This document shows positions 1-9,247 of a stretch of DNA of 64,000 nt, piece by piece. The notes under the pieces are model-generated. The model made no database searches, had not been told where the DNA came from, and saw nothing but the letters and a program-made list of their open reading frames with translations. The first letter of the stretch is position 1; the number at the start of each line of letters is the position of its first letter. The position numbers and the translations under genes are program-made. This DNA is from Caballeronia sp. M1242 (GTDB lineage Bacteria > Pseudomonadota > Gammaproteobacteria > Burkholderiales > Burkholderiaceae), in NCBI RefSeq assembly GCF_017220215.1, contig NZ_CP071129.1, forward strand, positions 1,426,001 through 1,490,000, in the 5' to 3' direction.

Positions 1-746
1 ATCGATGTGCGCAGCCGCGCAATCACGTTGTCGAACGTCATCTGCTGCGAGTACTTGCGCAGTTCGAAGCTGATGCCCGGCCGCGCGCGCAGCGTGTCGA
101 TGCGCAGTTCGCCGGGCGCCTGCCCTTCCGGCGTACTGACCTGAAACGGCACCGTCTCGCCGACGCGCCCTTGCGCGAGTTGCCTGTCGTCCTTGTCGTA
201 GAGCGTCCATCGTCCCGCTGGTCCCGCCACCACGCGGAACTTCGCCTTGTAAGCGGACTCGGGAACCGTGAACACGCCGGGCTTCAGGCGCTCGCCGCCC
301 CATGCATAGTCATCGAGGCCGAAGAGCGATGGCGCGAGTTCGTTGTCGCTCGCGTGGCGCGACGCCAGATAGCTGCCGATCAACGGAAAGTGGCTCTTCG
401 TCTCGACGACGGTTTCCGCGCCCGTCTGCGCGATAGCCGCGCTCACCACGGAGCGCGACGTGAGCACGTCGCTCTCGTCGTTCGCGGAGGCGTCGGCGGC
501 CATCGAGCCGGAGACGTCGGAAAGCGCGCTGATCGACGTGCCCGCCTTGCTTTGCACGCGCAACAGTGCTTCGGCGCGATATTGCGGCGTGGCGAGCAGC
601 ACATACAGCACACCGGCCGCGCAGCATGTGCCGGTGACTGCGCCCAGCAAGGTCTTATGGCGCACCACGCTGCGCCATAGGTCGACGAGACCGTCGCCGC
701 GTTGCGGAACTGGCGTCATGGCCGGGCGCATATTATATGAAAGCAT
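1..746 (-). CDS. Wzz-domain polysaccharide chain-length / tyrosine-kinase protein (3' part outside window)
   Basis: The reading frame is open to the window edge, so only about the first 248 residues are present. After a short cytoplasmic N-terminus (RGDGLVDLWRSVVRHKTLL) there is one membrane segment at about residues 30-52. A periplasmic stretch follows, starting ATPQYRAEALLRVQ, the usual beginning of a Wzz chain-length determinant domain. Proteins of this class (Wzc/BceF/EpsB type) set polymer length and often end in a tyrosine autokinase; that part would lie outside the window. The ATG at 746 is preferred because AGGGA lies seven bases upstream; in-frame ATGs at 731 and 719 are alternatives. 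It follows the polymerase and hydrolase genes on the same strand, which supports an exopolysaccharide cluster. Family assignment is fairly secure; presence of the kinase domain is inferred. Confidence 0.8.
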   Translation of the reverse strand, partial: MLSYNMRPAMTPVPQRGDGLVDLWRSVVRHKTLLGAVTGTCCAAGVLYVLLATPQYRAEALLRVQSKAGTSISALSDVSGSMAADASANDESDVLTSRSVVSAAIAQTGAETVVETKSHFPLIGSYLASRHASDNELAPSLFGLDDYAWGGERLKPGVFTVPESAYKAKFRVVAGPAGRWTLYDKDDRQLAQGRVGETVPFQVSTPEGQAPGELRIDTLRARPGISFELRKYSQQMTFDNVIARLRTS

Positions 747-843
747 GTTATATCCCTAAGAAAAGTAAAAGACCCAGGACGTCAGTGCAGTTCCACGCAG
801 GCGCATTCCCTCGCATGTGCCTGCTGATACGTACAGCGAACCG

Positions 844-2154
844 CTATGAGGACACCGTCACGAAGACCGGCCCTTGCGCTTCCGTCACTGCGAGCACCTT
901 GTGCCCGCCTCGCGCGACGCCATACAGATCCGTGATCCGCGCGCCCGCAGGCAGACGCGACACATCCAGATTCACGACGTTGCCGGCGCCGTAGCACCAG
1001 ACCACGTATTTCGTTGCCTGCGCATCGTCGAACTTGAGCACGATGTACTGCTCCTTCTCGTCGATGAAATACCGCGCGTTCTTTGCATCCGCCGTGAACG
1101 CGAACAGATGCTTCACCGCTCGATACGCCGGGAGCTTTTCGTTCTGCGCATCCAGCAGGCCGAAGTTATGTTCCATCTCCTTCGGATCGTTGCCGTCGTT
1201 GCGCATGTCGTAGTAGGACGTCAGTCCCACTTGCGCGATCCAGTTCATCAACAGCAATCGCACCGCGTAGTTCGCCTGTCTCGCGCGCGCTTCGCTCGCA
1301 TGACCATTGCCGATATCGGCTACATAGTGATAGCCGACGCTCGGGTATGACCATTCGGTGGCCCACACTTGCGGACGCCTTGCATACGTCGAGAGGTCCT
1401 CGCGCAACGCACGATAATCGCCGAGCACGGTCTCCGGTTCTTGCTGCCGGTACGGATGAACGCTCACGGCGTCCGGCCCCGTTTGCGTCGCGCTGATGTC
1501 GCCCACCGCGCGTATGAAGTCGCGATCGACTTGCTGCACGCCACCGGTCGCAATGACGACGTTGGGATTCGCGGCTCGTGCCGCTTTAACCGCTGTCTGG
1601 AGCAACGCGCGATACGCGGTCGGCGATGGCGTGGCTAGCCAGTAGTCCTTATGGTCCTCTTCGTTCCACACTTCGAAGCGTACCGGCGCATTGCGATAGC
1701 GGTATGCCGCCTGATACGTGTACGTCTGAAACGCGGCGAGCTGCGGCGCGGACGTCGGCGGCTGGTCCGGGCTATACACGTAATGCTTGTAGCCGAGGAT
1801 GAAGAGCGCGCCGAGACCGCGCGACTTAAGATTGTTCACGAGACCGTCGAATTCGCCGAAGTGCCAGCCGTCCGGCGCCTGCACCGCTTCCCAGAAGAGG
1901 TCCGTGCGCACGAACGAGAAGCCGACGTCCTTCACCGCGTCGAGCAGTTGCGTATCGCCGATTTGATGAATGGCGACGCCCGTATTTGCCCGTGCCGCGG
2001 CAAACGACGGCAACGCGACATAAGCGCGCTCGAGGGACACCGGCGAGCCGTCGAGCGCTACATCGGGCGTGGCGGATGCGGGCAGCATCGTGATGCATGC
2101 GGCCACGACGCCCGCTACCGCGATGTGCCGGGCGATGCTTTTCTTGCGGATCAT
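844..2154 (-). CDS. PslG-like exported glycoside hydrolase (GH39 type)
   Basis: This 436-residue protein starts with a signal-like segment (residues 8-28, basic MIRKKS followed by a hydrophobic run ending ASA). A TIM-barrel glycosidase follows, with the acid/base motif WNEED (Glu165) and a second catalytic Glu in ATEWSYPS (Glu267). Their spacing resembles the PslG family, which trims exopolysaccharide in the periplasm during export. A C-terminal beta domain runs from about residue 350. The ATG at 2154 is chosen because it follows the stop of the upstream polymerase gene by one base, implying translational coupling; a longer frame to 2223 would overlap that gene. The role in polymer trimming is inferred from family and neighbours; the substrate is unknown. 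Confidence 0.8.
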   Translation of the reverse strand: MIRKKSIARHIAVAGVVAACITMLPASATPDVALDGSPVSLERAYVALPSFAAARANTGVAIHQIGDTQLLDAVKDVGFSFVRTDLFWEAVQAPDGWHFGEFDGLVNNLKSRGLGALFILGYKHYVYSPDQPPTSAPQLAAFQTYTYQAAYRYRNAPVRFEVWNEEDHKDYWLATPSPTAYRALLQTAVKAARAANPNVVIATGGVQQVDRDFIRAVGDISATQTGPDAVSVHPYRQQEPETVLGDYRALREDLSTYARRPQVWATEWSYPSVGYHYVADIGNGHASEARARQANYAVRLLLMNWIAQVGLTSYYDMRNDGNDPKEMEHNFGLLDAQNEKLPAYRAVKHLFAFTADAKNARYFIDEKEQYIVLKFDDAQATKYVVWCYGAGNVVNLDVSRLPAGARITDLYGVARGGHKVLAVTEAQGPVFVTVSS

Positions 2155-2155
2155 G

Positions 2156-3544
2156 TCAAAGGCTCCGCAGTCCGTCGCGCGCCGATTCGAGCATCGGCTC
2201 GCTCTTGGCCGACGGCATCGCATGCATCGCCGGCATGCGGGCGCGCCATTGCATCGCGGACAACGGCACCGGCATGCGCCACACGCGCGGCTCCATGACG
2301 AGCCCGCTCTCGCGCAGATAAGCGAGCGTGATGCCGAGGAATAGCAGGCAGCCGATCGATTCGCAGATGTCGGTCGTCGCGCAGGCGAACAGCAGATAAA
2401 GAAGCATTGCCCACGACGGTCTGTCCTCGGGTTGCGCTTTCAGCACCACGCGCACGAAAAAACCGATGAGCGCCACTGCGCCGACCATGCCGAAGCTCGC
2501 GAGCGCATACAGCACCGTGTTGTCCGCATAGGCCACATTGAACCCGAACGCGCTTTCATAATAGGTGGATGCCGAGCCGAAGCCTCCCGGTCCGAGCCCG
2601 AGCCATATGCGGTTATTCTTCAGGAGTCCTTCTATCAGGATCGGCCATGTATTGAACATGCGGTCCTGGAACGATGCGAGCGTCATGTAGCCCGTGCCGG
2701 AAAGATTGAATGCCGAGGCCGCGATGAACGACGCGAGCGGAAAGCCGATGGCGAAGGCAGCCGCCCACAGACAGGCGCGCTTCATCGTCATCGTGGAGAA
2801 AAGGCAGTGCGCACCGACGACAAGCGCGAGCGCCACGGGCGCCGTCTTGTTGGTGGTGGCGTGAATGGCCGCGCCCGCTGCCGCGAGCAACGCGCACTGC
2901 AACCAGCGATTGTCGGTCCGCATCAGAAGCCACGTCGTGAGCAGACCGGCCATGAGCCCCGTCGACGCGCTGTCGCGGCCGAAGCCCGACAGGCGCGACG
3001 CAATCCCGACATACGAGGACACCGCGACCCGCACGTTATGGCCGCCCACCGACACGCTCGTGCCGACCCACGGCAGCGTCATGAACGTGTTGGCGAGAAT
3101 GCCGATGCCGCAAAGCGCGGCGAGCACGACGAAGCCCGTCGTCGCGGCGCGCGCGTTGAGCAGCGCCAGCGCGCCGCGCGGCGCCGTGAGGGCGAAGAGC
3201 ATCGGCGTCACCGTCCACACCCAGAACGCGACAGCTTGCGGCACGACGCCATGCGAGAGCGATACGCACGACTGCGCGAGCATATAGAGCGCAATGAGGG
3301 CGTGGCTCGCCTTCGGGCGCTTGATGAGCGTGAACAGCACCCACGCGAGCATGACGACCTTGGGAAGATACGCGGCCTGAGGCACGCCGGCCATCGACGT
3401 GTAGTAGCGCACGACGCCCGAGAGCACGTCGCTTCCCACGGCGGCGAGAAACGTCGCGACCCACAGTTTGTCTTCGAGCGATGCCCTTTCCATTGTTTCA
3501 CCGTCGCATGTCGCCGGGGATCGTTGGTCGCGCATGTTGCTCAT
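2156..3544 (-). CDS. O-antigen ligase/polymerase-like membrane protein
   Basis: A 462-residue protein with about ten hydrophobic membrane spans (first near residues 30-45, last near 390-410) and a large loop around residues 260-320 containing NNRIWLGLGPGGFGSASTYY. That loop resembles the periplasmic loop of the O-antigen ligase / Wzy polymerase family. It probably polymerises or transfers the repeat units of the neighbouring exopolysaccharide. It is the first gene visible of a minus-strand operon continuing with the glycoside hydrolase and the Wzz-type protein. The start may be ATG 3544 or ATG 3493 (MERASLEDKL), which has GGTGA upstream. The hydrophilic tail of about 40 residues is rich in Met and Pro and looks poorly conserved. 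Function is assigned by topology and context. Confidence 0.72.
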   Translation of the reverse strand: MSNMRDQRSPATCDGETMERASLEDKLWVATFLAAVGSDVLSGVVRYYTSMAGVPQAAYLPKVVMLAWVLFTLIKRPKASHALIALYMLAQSCVSLSHGVVPQAVAFWVWTVTPMLFALTAPRGALALLNARAATTGFVVLAALCGIGILANTFMTLPWVGTSVSVGGHNVRVAVSSYVGIASRLSGFGRDSASTGLMAGLLTTWLLMRTDNRWLQCALLAAAGAAIHATTNKTAPVALALVVGAHCLFSTMTMKRACLWAAAFAIGFPLASFIAASAFNLSGTGYMTLASFQDRMFNTWPILIEGLLKNNRIWLGLGPGGFGSASTYYESAFGFNVAYADNTVLYALASFGMVGAVALIGFFVRVVLKAQPEDRPSWAMLLYLLFACATTDICESIGCLLFLGITLAYLRESGLVMEPRVWRMPVPLSAMQWRARMPAMHAMPSAKSEPMLESARDGLRSL

Positions 3545-3781
3545 GTCGCCGCCGATCGCCTCTTGTTGTATGCGCTGTGCTTCCAGCGCGACGGACCCGG
3601 CCAGGCCCGCCCCCGTTGTCGCAAACTTACCGGCGCCGCCGCCGCCCCTCCGTGCGCCTACGCACGCTCGATCCGGGCGCTAGCCGACGCTCACGTTTGC
3701 TATGTCGGCTTGCGCTCATAAGTTGCAATCCACAGGCGCGGATAGCGGATCCCGAAACGTTCTCTGAGATCGTTACCGAAC

Positions 3782-3795
3782 ATAAGCCGGCTTAT
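3782..3795. promoter_or_regulatory. Perfect 14-bp palindrome upstream of the exopolysaccharide operon
   Basis: The sequence ATAAGCCGGCTTAT is a perfect inverted repeat in the 548-base spacer between the polymerase gene (minus) and the 2OG-oxygenase-like gene (plus). It lies about 240 bp from the polymerase start and about 300 bp from the oxygenase start, so it could serve either divergent promoter. No protein is known to me that binds exactly this site. The rest of the spacer (3545-4092) shows no convincing gene except a 31-codon frame from 4001 with AGAGG upstream, which ends overlapping the ATG at 4093. Confidence 0.35.
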
Positions 3796-4092
3796 TGTCG
3801 TACCGCTACGGGTTTGTCCTTGTCATCGCGCTGTGTCGCAAACGCGCGTGACGTCGTACATTTGAGTCATATCGGTACGAATGGTGACGTGTAGGATTGC
3901 GTACCAAACAGCCGGAAAGAAATGCGCGCCGGAAGGCGGTCGGGGCCGGACGCGCGGGGTCGCGGTATCGAACGCATTGAATAATTCAAAGAGGCTCGCC
4001 ATGAGTCAGACCAACACGCACGCCCGCAATGCCGCACGCGTCATCGACAACGCCACGCTCTTGCCTTCACGGCCCGCGCCACGCGGCCCCCG

Positions 4093-4926
4093 ATGAATCT
4101 CGCGCCCGCAACGAATCGCCGTCTTTTCACGTCATCTCCGAGAGCGCATATGAACGCACAAGACCGTGCCGCGTTGACGCAGGCATCGAAGGGCAGCATT
4201 GCGGTGTTCGAATCCGTCGTGCCTGAGGCGACGCTCGCCGCCATCAACCGCAAGCTGGATGTGGCCTATGAAGCCACGCGAGACCACGAGCAGTTTTTCG
4301 GCAGCGCGAAGGACGTCGTGCACACCTTGCGCGACCTTCCCGCCTTCAAGGCGCTGGAGAACGAAGCCGTGCGCGCTGCATCCGACTGGCTCGATTCGAA
4401 CATGCAGGTCAACGCGAAGGTCGGACCGTGGTTCGGTCTTCGCATCGGAAGCAGCACGACAACGGCGGGCAGCCATTGCCGCCACTTCGACTCGCACGTG
4501 CTCACGCTCGTGATCGTCTTGAAGACGGCGAGCGATCCGCAAAAGAGCGGCGACCTCGTCGTCTATCCGAGAACGCGCGGCATTCCCCGACGCCGCGACA
4601 ACCTCTTGCGCAAGAGCGTGCAGTGGGGCGAGCGCGGCCTGCCCTTCCCGCTTCGCGCGGCGCGCACTGAGCGGCATCTCGAACGCGGCCTGTGCTCGCG
4701 CATTCGAGGCTTCGCGGGCGATGTGTACGTGTTCAACGGATTCCTGATGCAGCACTGCAATCTCGATGTGCTCGCGGGCGAGCGCCGCAGCCTCATCATT
4801 CACTATCTCGATCCGGGCTTGTCGCTGGGACTGTCAGCGATCAACCGCCTGCGCCGCCATGCGACAGCCGTGCCGACGGACGCGGTGGGTCCCGTGGAAA
4901 CCGCCACCGGACTGGACGCCTTCTAA
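4093..4926 (+). CDS. 2OG-Fe(II) oxygenase-like protein
   Basis: A 277-residue protein whose centre carries HFDSHVLTLVIVL (an H-x-D metal pair) and later MQHCN followed ten residues on by an Arg in AGERRS. This is the H-x-D...H-x10-R layout of double-stranded beta-helix 2-oxoglutarate/Fe(II) dioxygenases. The segment GDLVVYPRTRG between them fits a beta-strand core. Two starts are possible: ATG 4093, which overlaps the stop of a 31-codon upstream frame as ATGA, or ATG 4150 (MNAQDRAALT), which has GAGAG five bases upstream. The second start gives 258 residues. It is convergent with the TPR/OGT-like gene, five bases apart. Substrate is unknown; hydroxylation of a protein or small molecule is inferred only from the fold. 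Confidence 0.6.
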   Translation: MNLAPATNRRLFTSSPRAHMNAQDRAALTQASKGSIAVFESVVPEATLAAINRKLDVAYEATRDHEQFFGSAKDVVHTLRDLPAFKALENEAVRAASDWLDSNMQVNAKVGPWFGLRIGSSTTTAGSHCRHFDSHVLTLVIVLKTASDPQKSGDLVVYPRTRGIPRRRDNLLRKSVQWGERGLPFPLRAARTERHLERGLCSRIRGFAGDVYVFNGFLMQHCNLDVLAGERRSLIIHYLDPGLSLGLSAINRLRRHATAVPTDAVGPVETATGLDAF

Positions 4927-4931
4927 GCGGT

Positions 4932-7538
4932 TCAGTCGGCGCTCGTGGCGCACCACTCCCGCCACATCGTGCGATAGGCGTCTTCAAGATTGCGCGTGAA
5001 TCGCGGGGCGTTCATCATCGGCGAATGTTCGAGGCGAGAACGCAGCGATGCGCGCAGTACGGCGAGACGGGCGATATCGCTGGCAAGGCGCGTGACGATA
5101 TCGACGTAAGCCGCGTCGTCATGCGCAACCAGTTCGGACAAGCCGAGGTTCATGAGCAGGCTCAGTCCCGCGCGGCTGCAAGCGGTCTCGCCCGCGCGGG
5201 ACGGCACCGGCACGCCCATCCACAGCGCGTCGAGCGTGGTCGTGTGACCGTTGTACGGGAAGGTGTCCAGGCCGATGTCGATGGCATTGTAGGTGTCGAG
5301 GTACGCGCTGCGCTTCTGATAGCCGACGTACGCCACGCGCGACATGTCCACGCCCAACGCGCTCAGACGCGCGGTGAAGCGTTCGCGCGCGCCCCGCTCC
5401 GCGAGCAGAACGAAACGCGCGCCAGGCGTCGCCGCCAGCACGGCGGCCCACATGCGAAGCGTGCGCTCCGACGCCTTGCACGGATTATTTAGGCATCCGA
5501 ATGTTATATAGCCGTTGCGTTCGGCGGGCAACGGGCCGACCTCGGGCGTAACGGGCGTAGCGGCCCCATCGTCCATCGCGACGCGCGGATCGAAGCACCA
5601 GAAGGTCTCCGGCAGCCAGAGCGAGCGCTCGCTGTAGCGCTCGGCGACGCCCGGCTGACCGGGCGGATCGATCCACGGGTCGGTGAGTCGGTAGCCGATC
5701 GCGCGGCTGCCCGTCGTGCCCGGATACGCGAGCCACTGCGCCTGCACCGGCGCGGGCCGCCGCGCGAACAGAAGCGGACGCCCGCCCGCCATGTGCATGG
5801 TGAGATCCACGAGCACGTCGATGCGGTCATCGCGGATGAGTTGCGCGAGCGCTTCGTCGTCGAGCGCATGGACGTCGCGCCAGACATCGGCCATGCCGCG
5901 AAACAGATCGGTCACCGCGTCCGGATGCTCCACGCTCGCGTAGATGAAAATCTCGAACGATGCATGGTCGTGCTCTGCGAAAACGGGAGCCGTGAACATC
6001 GACTGGCAATGCATACGGAAGTCCGGCGCGACATAGCCGATTCTGAGCCGCCGCGACGCCGACCGGTCATTCGCATACGTCACGGCGCGTTCAAGCAATG
6101 GGGCTTCGTGCTGCGCAGAGAAGCGCAGGCATTCGTCGAGGATGGTTCTGGAGTCTTCGGCGTAATAGGTCAGCGCGTAGTTGAGGTTGCGATGCACGCA
6201 TTCGTTGCCGGGCGCGCAGGCAACGGCGCGGCGAAAGGCTTCGATGGCGTCATCCATCCGGCTCATGTCCTTCAGCACGGCCGCGAGGTTGTTATGAGCC
6301 TCGGCGGAATGCGGCGCGATCGCGATCGATTGTCTCAGAATGGCCTCCGCCTCCGGCAGCCGGTTCATGTCACGCACGACGCGGCCCAGGTTCGTGTAGG
6401 CATCTGAGCAGTCCGGACGCAGCGCGATCGCGCGGCGATAGGCGGCTTCAGCTTCAGGCAGGCGATGCTCGCCCGCAAGCAGCACGCCGAGGTTGTAGTG
6501 CAGGTCCGAGTTGCCGGGATTTTGCGCGATGACCACGCGATACGCCGCTTCCGCTTCTTTCACGCGGCCCGCTTCGTGCAGCATTTGAGCGAGGCCCGCG
6601 CGAGCGTCCCCGTGGTCCGGCTGCATGGCGAGCACCTCGCGATAGCTGCGCTCGGCTTGCTCGATGCCGCCGGTCTCACGCCGCGCACGCGCGAGACCCA
6701 TGAGCGCCTGCGTGCAGTCCGGCCGAATAGCGAGCGCCGCTTCGAACGCGGCCGTCGCTTCAACTACGCGCCGGGTCGCGAACAGCGCATCGCCGAGACT
6801 GTAGTGCGCCTCGACATATGCGGGCGTCAGTTGTGTCGCGCGCCGGTGGAACGCCTGCGCGCGCGCGAACTGGCCCATTTGCTGAAGCACCAGCCCCAGA
6901 TTCTGATACGCGATGTCGAAGCTCGGACGCAGCGCCACCGCGCGCCTGAGTGCGGTCCGCGCCTCTCTGAGGCGGCCCTGCTCGCGCAGCAGATTGCCAA
7001 GATTATTGAAGGCTTCGGCGTAGTCGGGACGCACCGCGACGGCGCGGCGGTAAGCGGCTTCGGCTTCCGCCAGGCGTCCACCGTCTTTCAGCAGGCTTGC
7101 GAGGTTGTAATGCGCTTCGGCCAAATCCGGGCAGAGGCGCAGCGCCTCACGAAAACAGGCTTCCGCTTCGCCGGCGCGATTGCACGCGCGCAGCAGATTG
7201 CCGAGGTTGTAATGGGCTTGCGCGAAATCCGGGCGAAGGGCGACGGCCTTGCGGTAGACCGACTCGGCAGCCGCGAGCCGGCCCTGCGCCATTAATAGAT
7301 TGGCGAGATTGCCGTAGCTTCCGGCATGCTCGGGATGCGCATGGATGACGCGGCGCCAGTGCGCTTCCGCATCGTCCGGACGGTCGAGTCGATAGCAGCA
7401 GACCGCCGCCAGATTCAGGACTTCCGCGTCGGCTGCCGCATCCTGGAGCATGGGCTGCAGCACATGCAGCGCCGCCTCGAAGTCTCCGTTCGAATAATGT
7501 GCCGCTGCCGTGTGATAGAGATTCGGGTCGAAAACCAT
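4932..7538 (-). CDS. TPR protein with O-GlcNAc-transferase-like (GT41) domain
   Basis: An 868-residue protein. Residues from about 5 to 440 are roughly 12-13 tandem TPR units with the A-x-YNLG-x2-L pattern (AHYNLGNLLR, AFNNLGNLLR, AHNNLAAVLK). The C-terminal part from about 490 matches the GT41/SPINDLY glycosyltransferase: RIGYVAPDFRMHC, AQWLAYPGTTGS, ITFGCLNNPCK, DIGLDTFPYNGHTTT, and a SRAGLSLLMNLGLSELV segment near the nucleotide-sugar site. It would be a cytoplasmic transferase that modifies protein Ser/Thr or a glycan. ATG 7538 (MVFDPNLY) is used; a GTG at 7559 adds seven residues. Neither has a clear Shine-Dalgarno. It faces the 2OG-oxygenase-like gene tail to tail. Confidence 0.85.
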   Translation of the reverse strand: MVFDPNLYHTAAAHYSNGDFEAALHVLQPMLQDAAADAEVLNLAAVCCYRLDRPDDAEAHWRRVIHAHPEHAGSYGNLANLLMAQGRLAAAESVYRKAVALRPDFAQAHYNLGNLLRACNRAGEAEACFREALRLCPDLAEAHYNLASLLKDGGRLAEAEAAYRRAVAVRPDYAEAFNNLGNLLREQGRLREARTALRRAVALRPSFDIAYQNLGLVLQQMGQFARAQAFHRRATQLTPAYVEAHYSLGDALFATRRVVEATAAFEAALAIRPDCTQALMGLARARRETGGIEQAERSYREVLAMQPDHGDARAGLAQMLHEAGRVKEAEAAYRVVIAQNPGNSDLHYNLGVLLAGEHRLPEAEAAYRRAIALRPDCSDAYTNLGRVVRDMNRLPEAEAILRQSIAIAPHSAEAHNNLAAVLKDMSRMDDAIEAFRRAVACAPGNECVHRNLNYALTYYAEDSRTILDECLRFSAQHEAPLLERAVTYANDRSASRRLRIGYVAPDFRMHCQSMFTAPVFAEHDHASFEIFIYASVEHPDAVTDLFRGMADVWRDVHALDDEALAQLIRDDRIDVLVDLTMHMAGGRPLLFARRPAPVQAQWLAYPGTTGSRAIGYRLTDPWIDPPGQPGVAERYSERSLWLPETFWCFDPRVAMDDGAATPVTPEVGPLPAERNGYITFGCLNNPCKASERTLRMWAAVLAATPGARFVLLAERGARERFTARLSALGVDMSRVAYVGYQKRSAYLDTYNAIDIGLDTFPYNGHTTTLDALWMGVPVPSRAGETACSRAGLSLLMNLGLSELVAHDDAAYVDIVTRLASDIARLAVLRASLRSRLEHSPMMNAPRFTRNLEDAYRTMWREWCATSAD

Positions 7539-7766
7539 GAGCGAAACGCGCGGAACCACTGTTTGGGGGATTTTTGGAGCGTAAAACTAACAGAGGTCCG
7601 GCACGAATTCGTCAAGAACTATAAAGTCGCGCAAAAACCGAAACGCGGCGCATAGACGCCGCAGCACGGGCGCGCATGTCGGTGCCGCTTGCGGATCATC
7701 TCAAAACCCCGCAAGCTCTCGGTTGCGGCGCGTGATGCGCGCCGGTCTGTAAAACAAAGAGGTCCC

Positions 7767-8468
7767 ATGTCCGACAAATTGACGATGAACGAAGAGCGCA
7801 AAGGCGCCGATAACCCCGATCTGCTTTACCTGCTGCAGGGCGCCGAAGACTTCAGCCGCTTCGTCTTTCCCGACCGCGAGGCGCTTTTCAAGAGCCTTGC
7901 GCATCAGCAGGCGCCGCACACGCTTTTCATCACGTGCGCCGATTCGCGCGTGTCGCCCGAGATGATTACCCAGACGCACCCGGGCGAACTTTTCGTGTGC
8001 CGCAACATCGGCAATATCGTGCCGGCTTATGGGGAAATGCTCGGAGGCGTTTCGGCCGTGGTGGAATTCGCGGTGCTGGCGTTGAATGTGCGCCAGATCG
8101 TCATCTGCGGCCACTCGGATTGCGGCGCCATGAAGGGCCTCGCGTCGGGCGCCACCATTGCCGATGAAATGCCGACGGTTCACGCGTGGCTGCGCAACGC
8201 GGAGGCTGCGCGCAGTGTCGTGATGACGAGGAAACTGGACGAAAATCGCGTCGTGCAGGCGATGGTCGAAGAAAACATCCGCCTCCAGCTCACGCATCTG
8301 CGCACGCACCCGGCGGTGGCCGGACGGCTCGCGCTCGGCAAGCTACAGGTGCAGGGCTGGGTCTACGACATCGGACAGGGCGAGGTGTCCGTGTTCGATG
8401 AAAGCGCCGGCGCGTTCGAGTCGATTCCGCAGGCACGCGAACGGCTCCTGCACAGCGGCTCGCGCTGA
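7767..8468 (+). CDS. Beta-class carbonic anhydrase
   Basis: A 233-residue cytoplasmic enzyme interconverting CO2 and bicarbonate. The zinc ligands are visible as Cys57 (in TCADSR, with the Asp59/Arg61 dyad), His116 and Cys119 (in CGHSDCG). Length matches bacterial beta-carbonic anhydrases of the Can type. The start at 7767 is set by AAAGAGG four bases upstream; a longer frame from 7689 has no such site. The spacer 7539-7766 carries no gene. The gene is followed by a GC-rich hairpin shared with the convergent DUF4142 gene. Confidence 0.92.
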   Translation: MSDKLTMNEERKGADNPDLLYLLQGAEDFSRFVFPDREALFKSLAHQQAPHTLFITCADSRVSPEMITQTHPGELFVCRNIGNIVPAYGEMLGGVSAVVEFAVLALNVRQIVICGHSDCGAMKGLASGATIADEMPTVHAWLRNAEAARSVVMTRKLDENRVVQAMVEENIRLQLTHLRTHPAVAGRLALGKLQVQGWVYDIGQGEVSVFDESAGAFESIPQARERLLHSGSR

Positions 8469-8498
8469 CAGGAGCACGAAGTGCCGCAAGGGAAGGCG

Positions 8499-8520
8499 GC
8501 GCGGCGGAGACGCCGCGCCG
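8499..8520. terminator. GC-rich hairpin between convergent genes
   Basis: A perfect 9-bp stem GGCGCGGCG / CGCCGCGCC with a GAGA tetraloop lies 30 bases after the carbonic anhydrase stop and 28 bases after the end of the opposing DUF4142 gene. There is no T-tract, so it may act as a weak bidirectional terminator or mRNA 3' stabiliser. Confidence 0.5.
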
Positions 8521-8547
8521 GCCGTTGCGGTGCAGTCGGTGCGGTGC

Positions 8548-9093
8548 TTACTGCACGCCCTTCTTCGATGCGAGGTCCTGCGCCATCTTCAGGTGTTGCT
8601 CGATGGTCGGCAATGCCTTTTGCGCGGCCTTCTTCAGATCCGCGTTCTGCCCGCCTTCTGCTTCCTTCTTGAAGGCTTCGACCGCTTCCTGGTGCCCTTG
8701 CACGCCGACCTTCTGGATATAGGCGGTGTCGAACTCCTTGCCCTTCAACCCCTTCAGCGAGTCGAGCACGGTCGTGTCCGAATTGTCCTTCGGCACGGCG
8801 ATGCCGTGCGGCGCGGCCATCTTCAATTGCATGGTGAGCTTCGTGTGATCGACCATCATGTGATGGGCGAAGCTCTTCACATCCTTGTCTTGCGATTGCT
8901 TGGTCGCGAGCTTGCTGGCGTCGATCTCGGTCGAACTGGACTTCGACGCGGCCTGCACGAATTCCTTGTCAGGCGAAGGCAAGTCGTTGGCCATCGTGGT
9001 GCTGGCCGCCTGCGTCTGCGCGAGCGTGACTGCCGGCGCGGCGGCGAATAGCGCCGATGCCAGCGCGGTGAGCAGAACTGCATTGCGTTTCAT
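8548..9093 (-). CDS. DUF4142 periplasmic protein
   Basis: A 181-residue exported protein. Residues 1-25 are a classical signal peptide (MKRNAVLLTALASALFAAAP, cleavage near LAQ). The mature part is all-helical and carries FAHHMMVDHTKLT, a ferritin-like His-rich signature typical of DUF4142. The function of this family is not established; members are often stress-induced in Burkholderiales. AAAGGAGG sits seven bases before the ATG, a strong ribosome site that fixes the start. It is convergent with the carbonic anhydrase gene. Confidence 0.85.
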   Translation of the reverse strand: MKRNAVLLTALASALFAAAPAVTLAQTQAASTTMANDLPSPDKEFVQAASKSSSTEIDASKLATKQSQDKDVKSFAHHMMVDHTKLTMQLKMAAPHGIAVPKDNSDTTVLDSLKGLKGKEFDTAYIQKVGVQGHQEAVEAFKKEAEGGQNADLKKAAQKALPTIEQHLKMAQDLASKKGVQ

Positions 9094-9247
9094 TGATGCC
9101 TCCTTTGGCGGTGATAGCTCCCCTTCGTTAGCAATGGCGATGCCACGCGGACCGGCGCGGCTCGATCATCCGGAATAGCGCTTGCTGCATTTCTCTCATG
9201 CTGTCTTGCTACACTTTCTCTTCTTCCGTTCCCTTTACCGAGACGCC

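Noticed and set aside
2432..3721. 429-codon plus-strand open frame
   Set aside because: Antisense to the polymerase-like membrane protein; composition dominated by Arg/His/Glu typical of shadow frames.
4001..4096. 31-codon frame before the oxygenase gene
   Set aside because: It has AGAGG upstream and an ATGA overlap, so a leader peptide is possible, but without conservation data it is kept only as a note in the gene entry.
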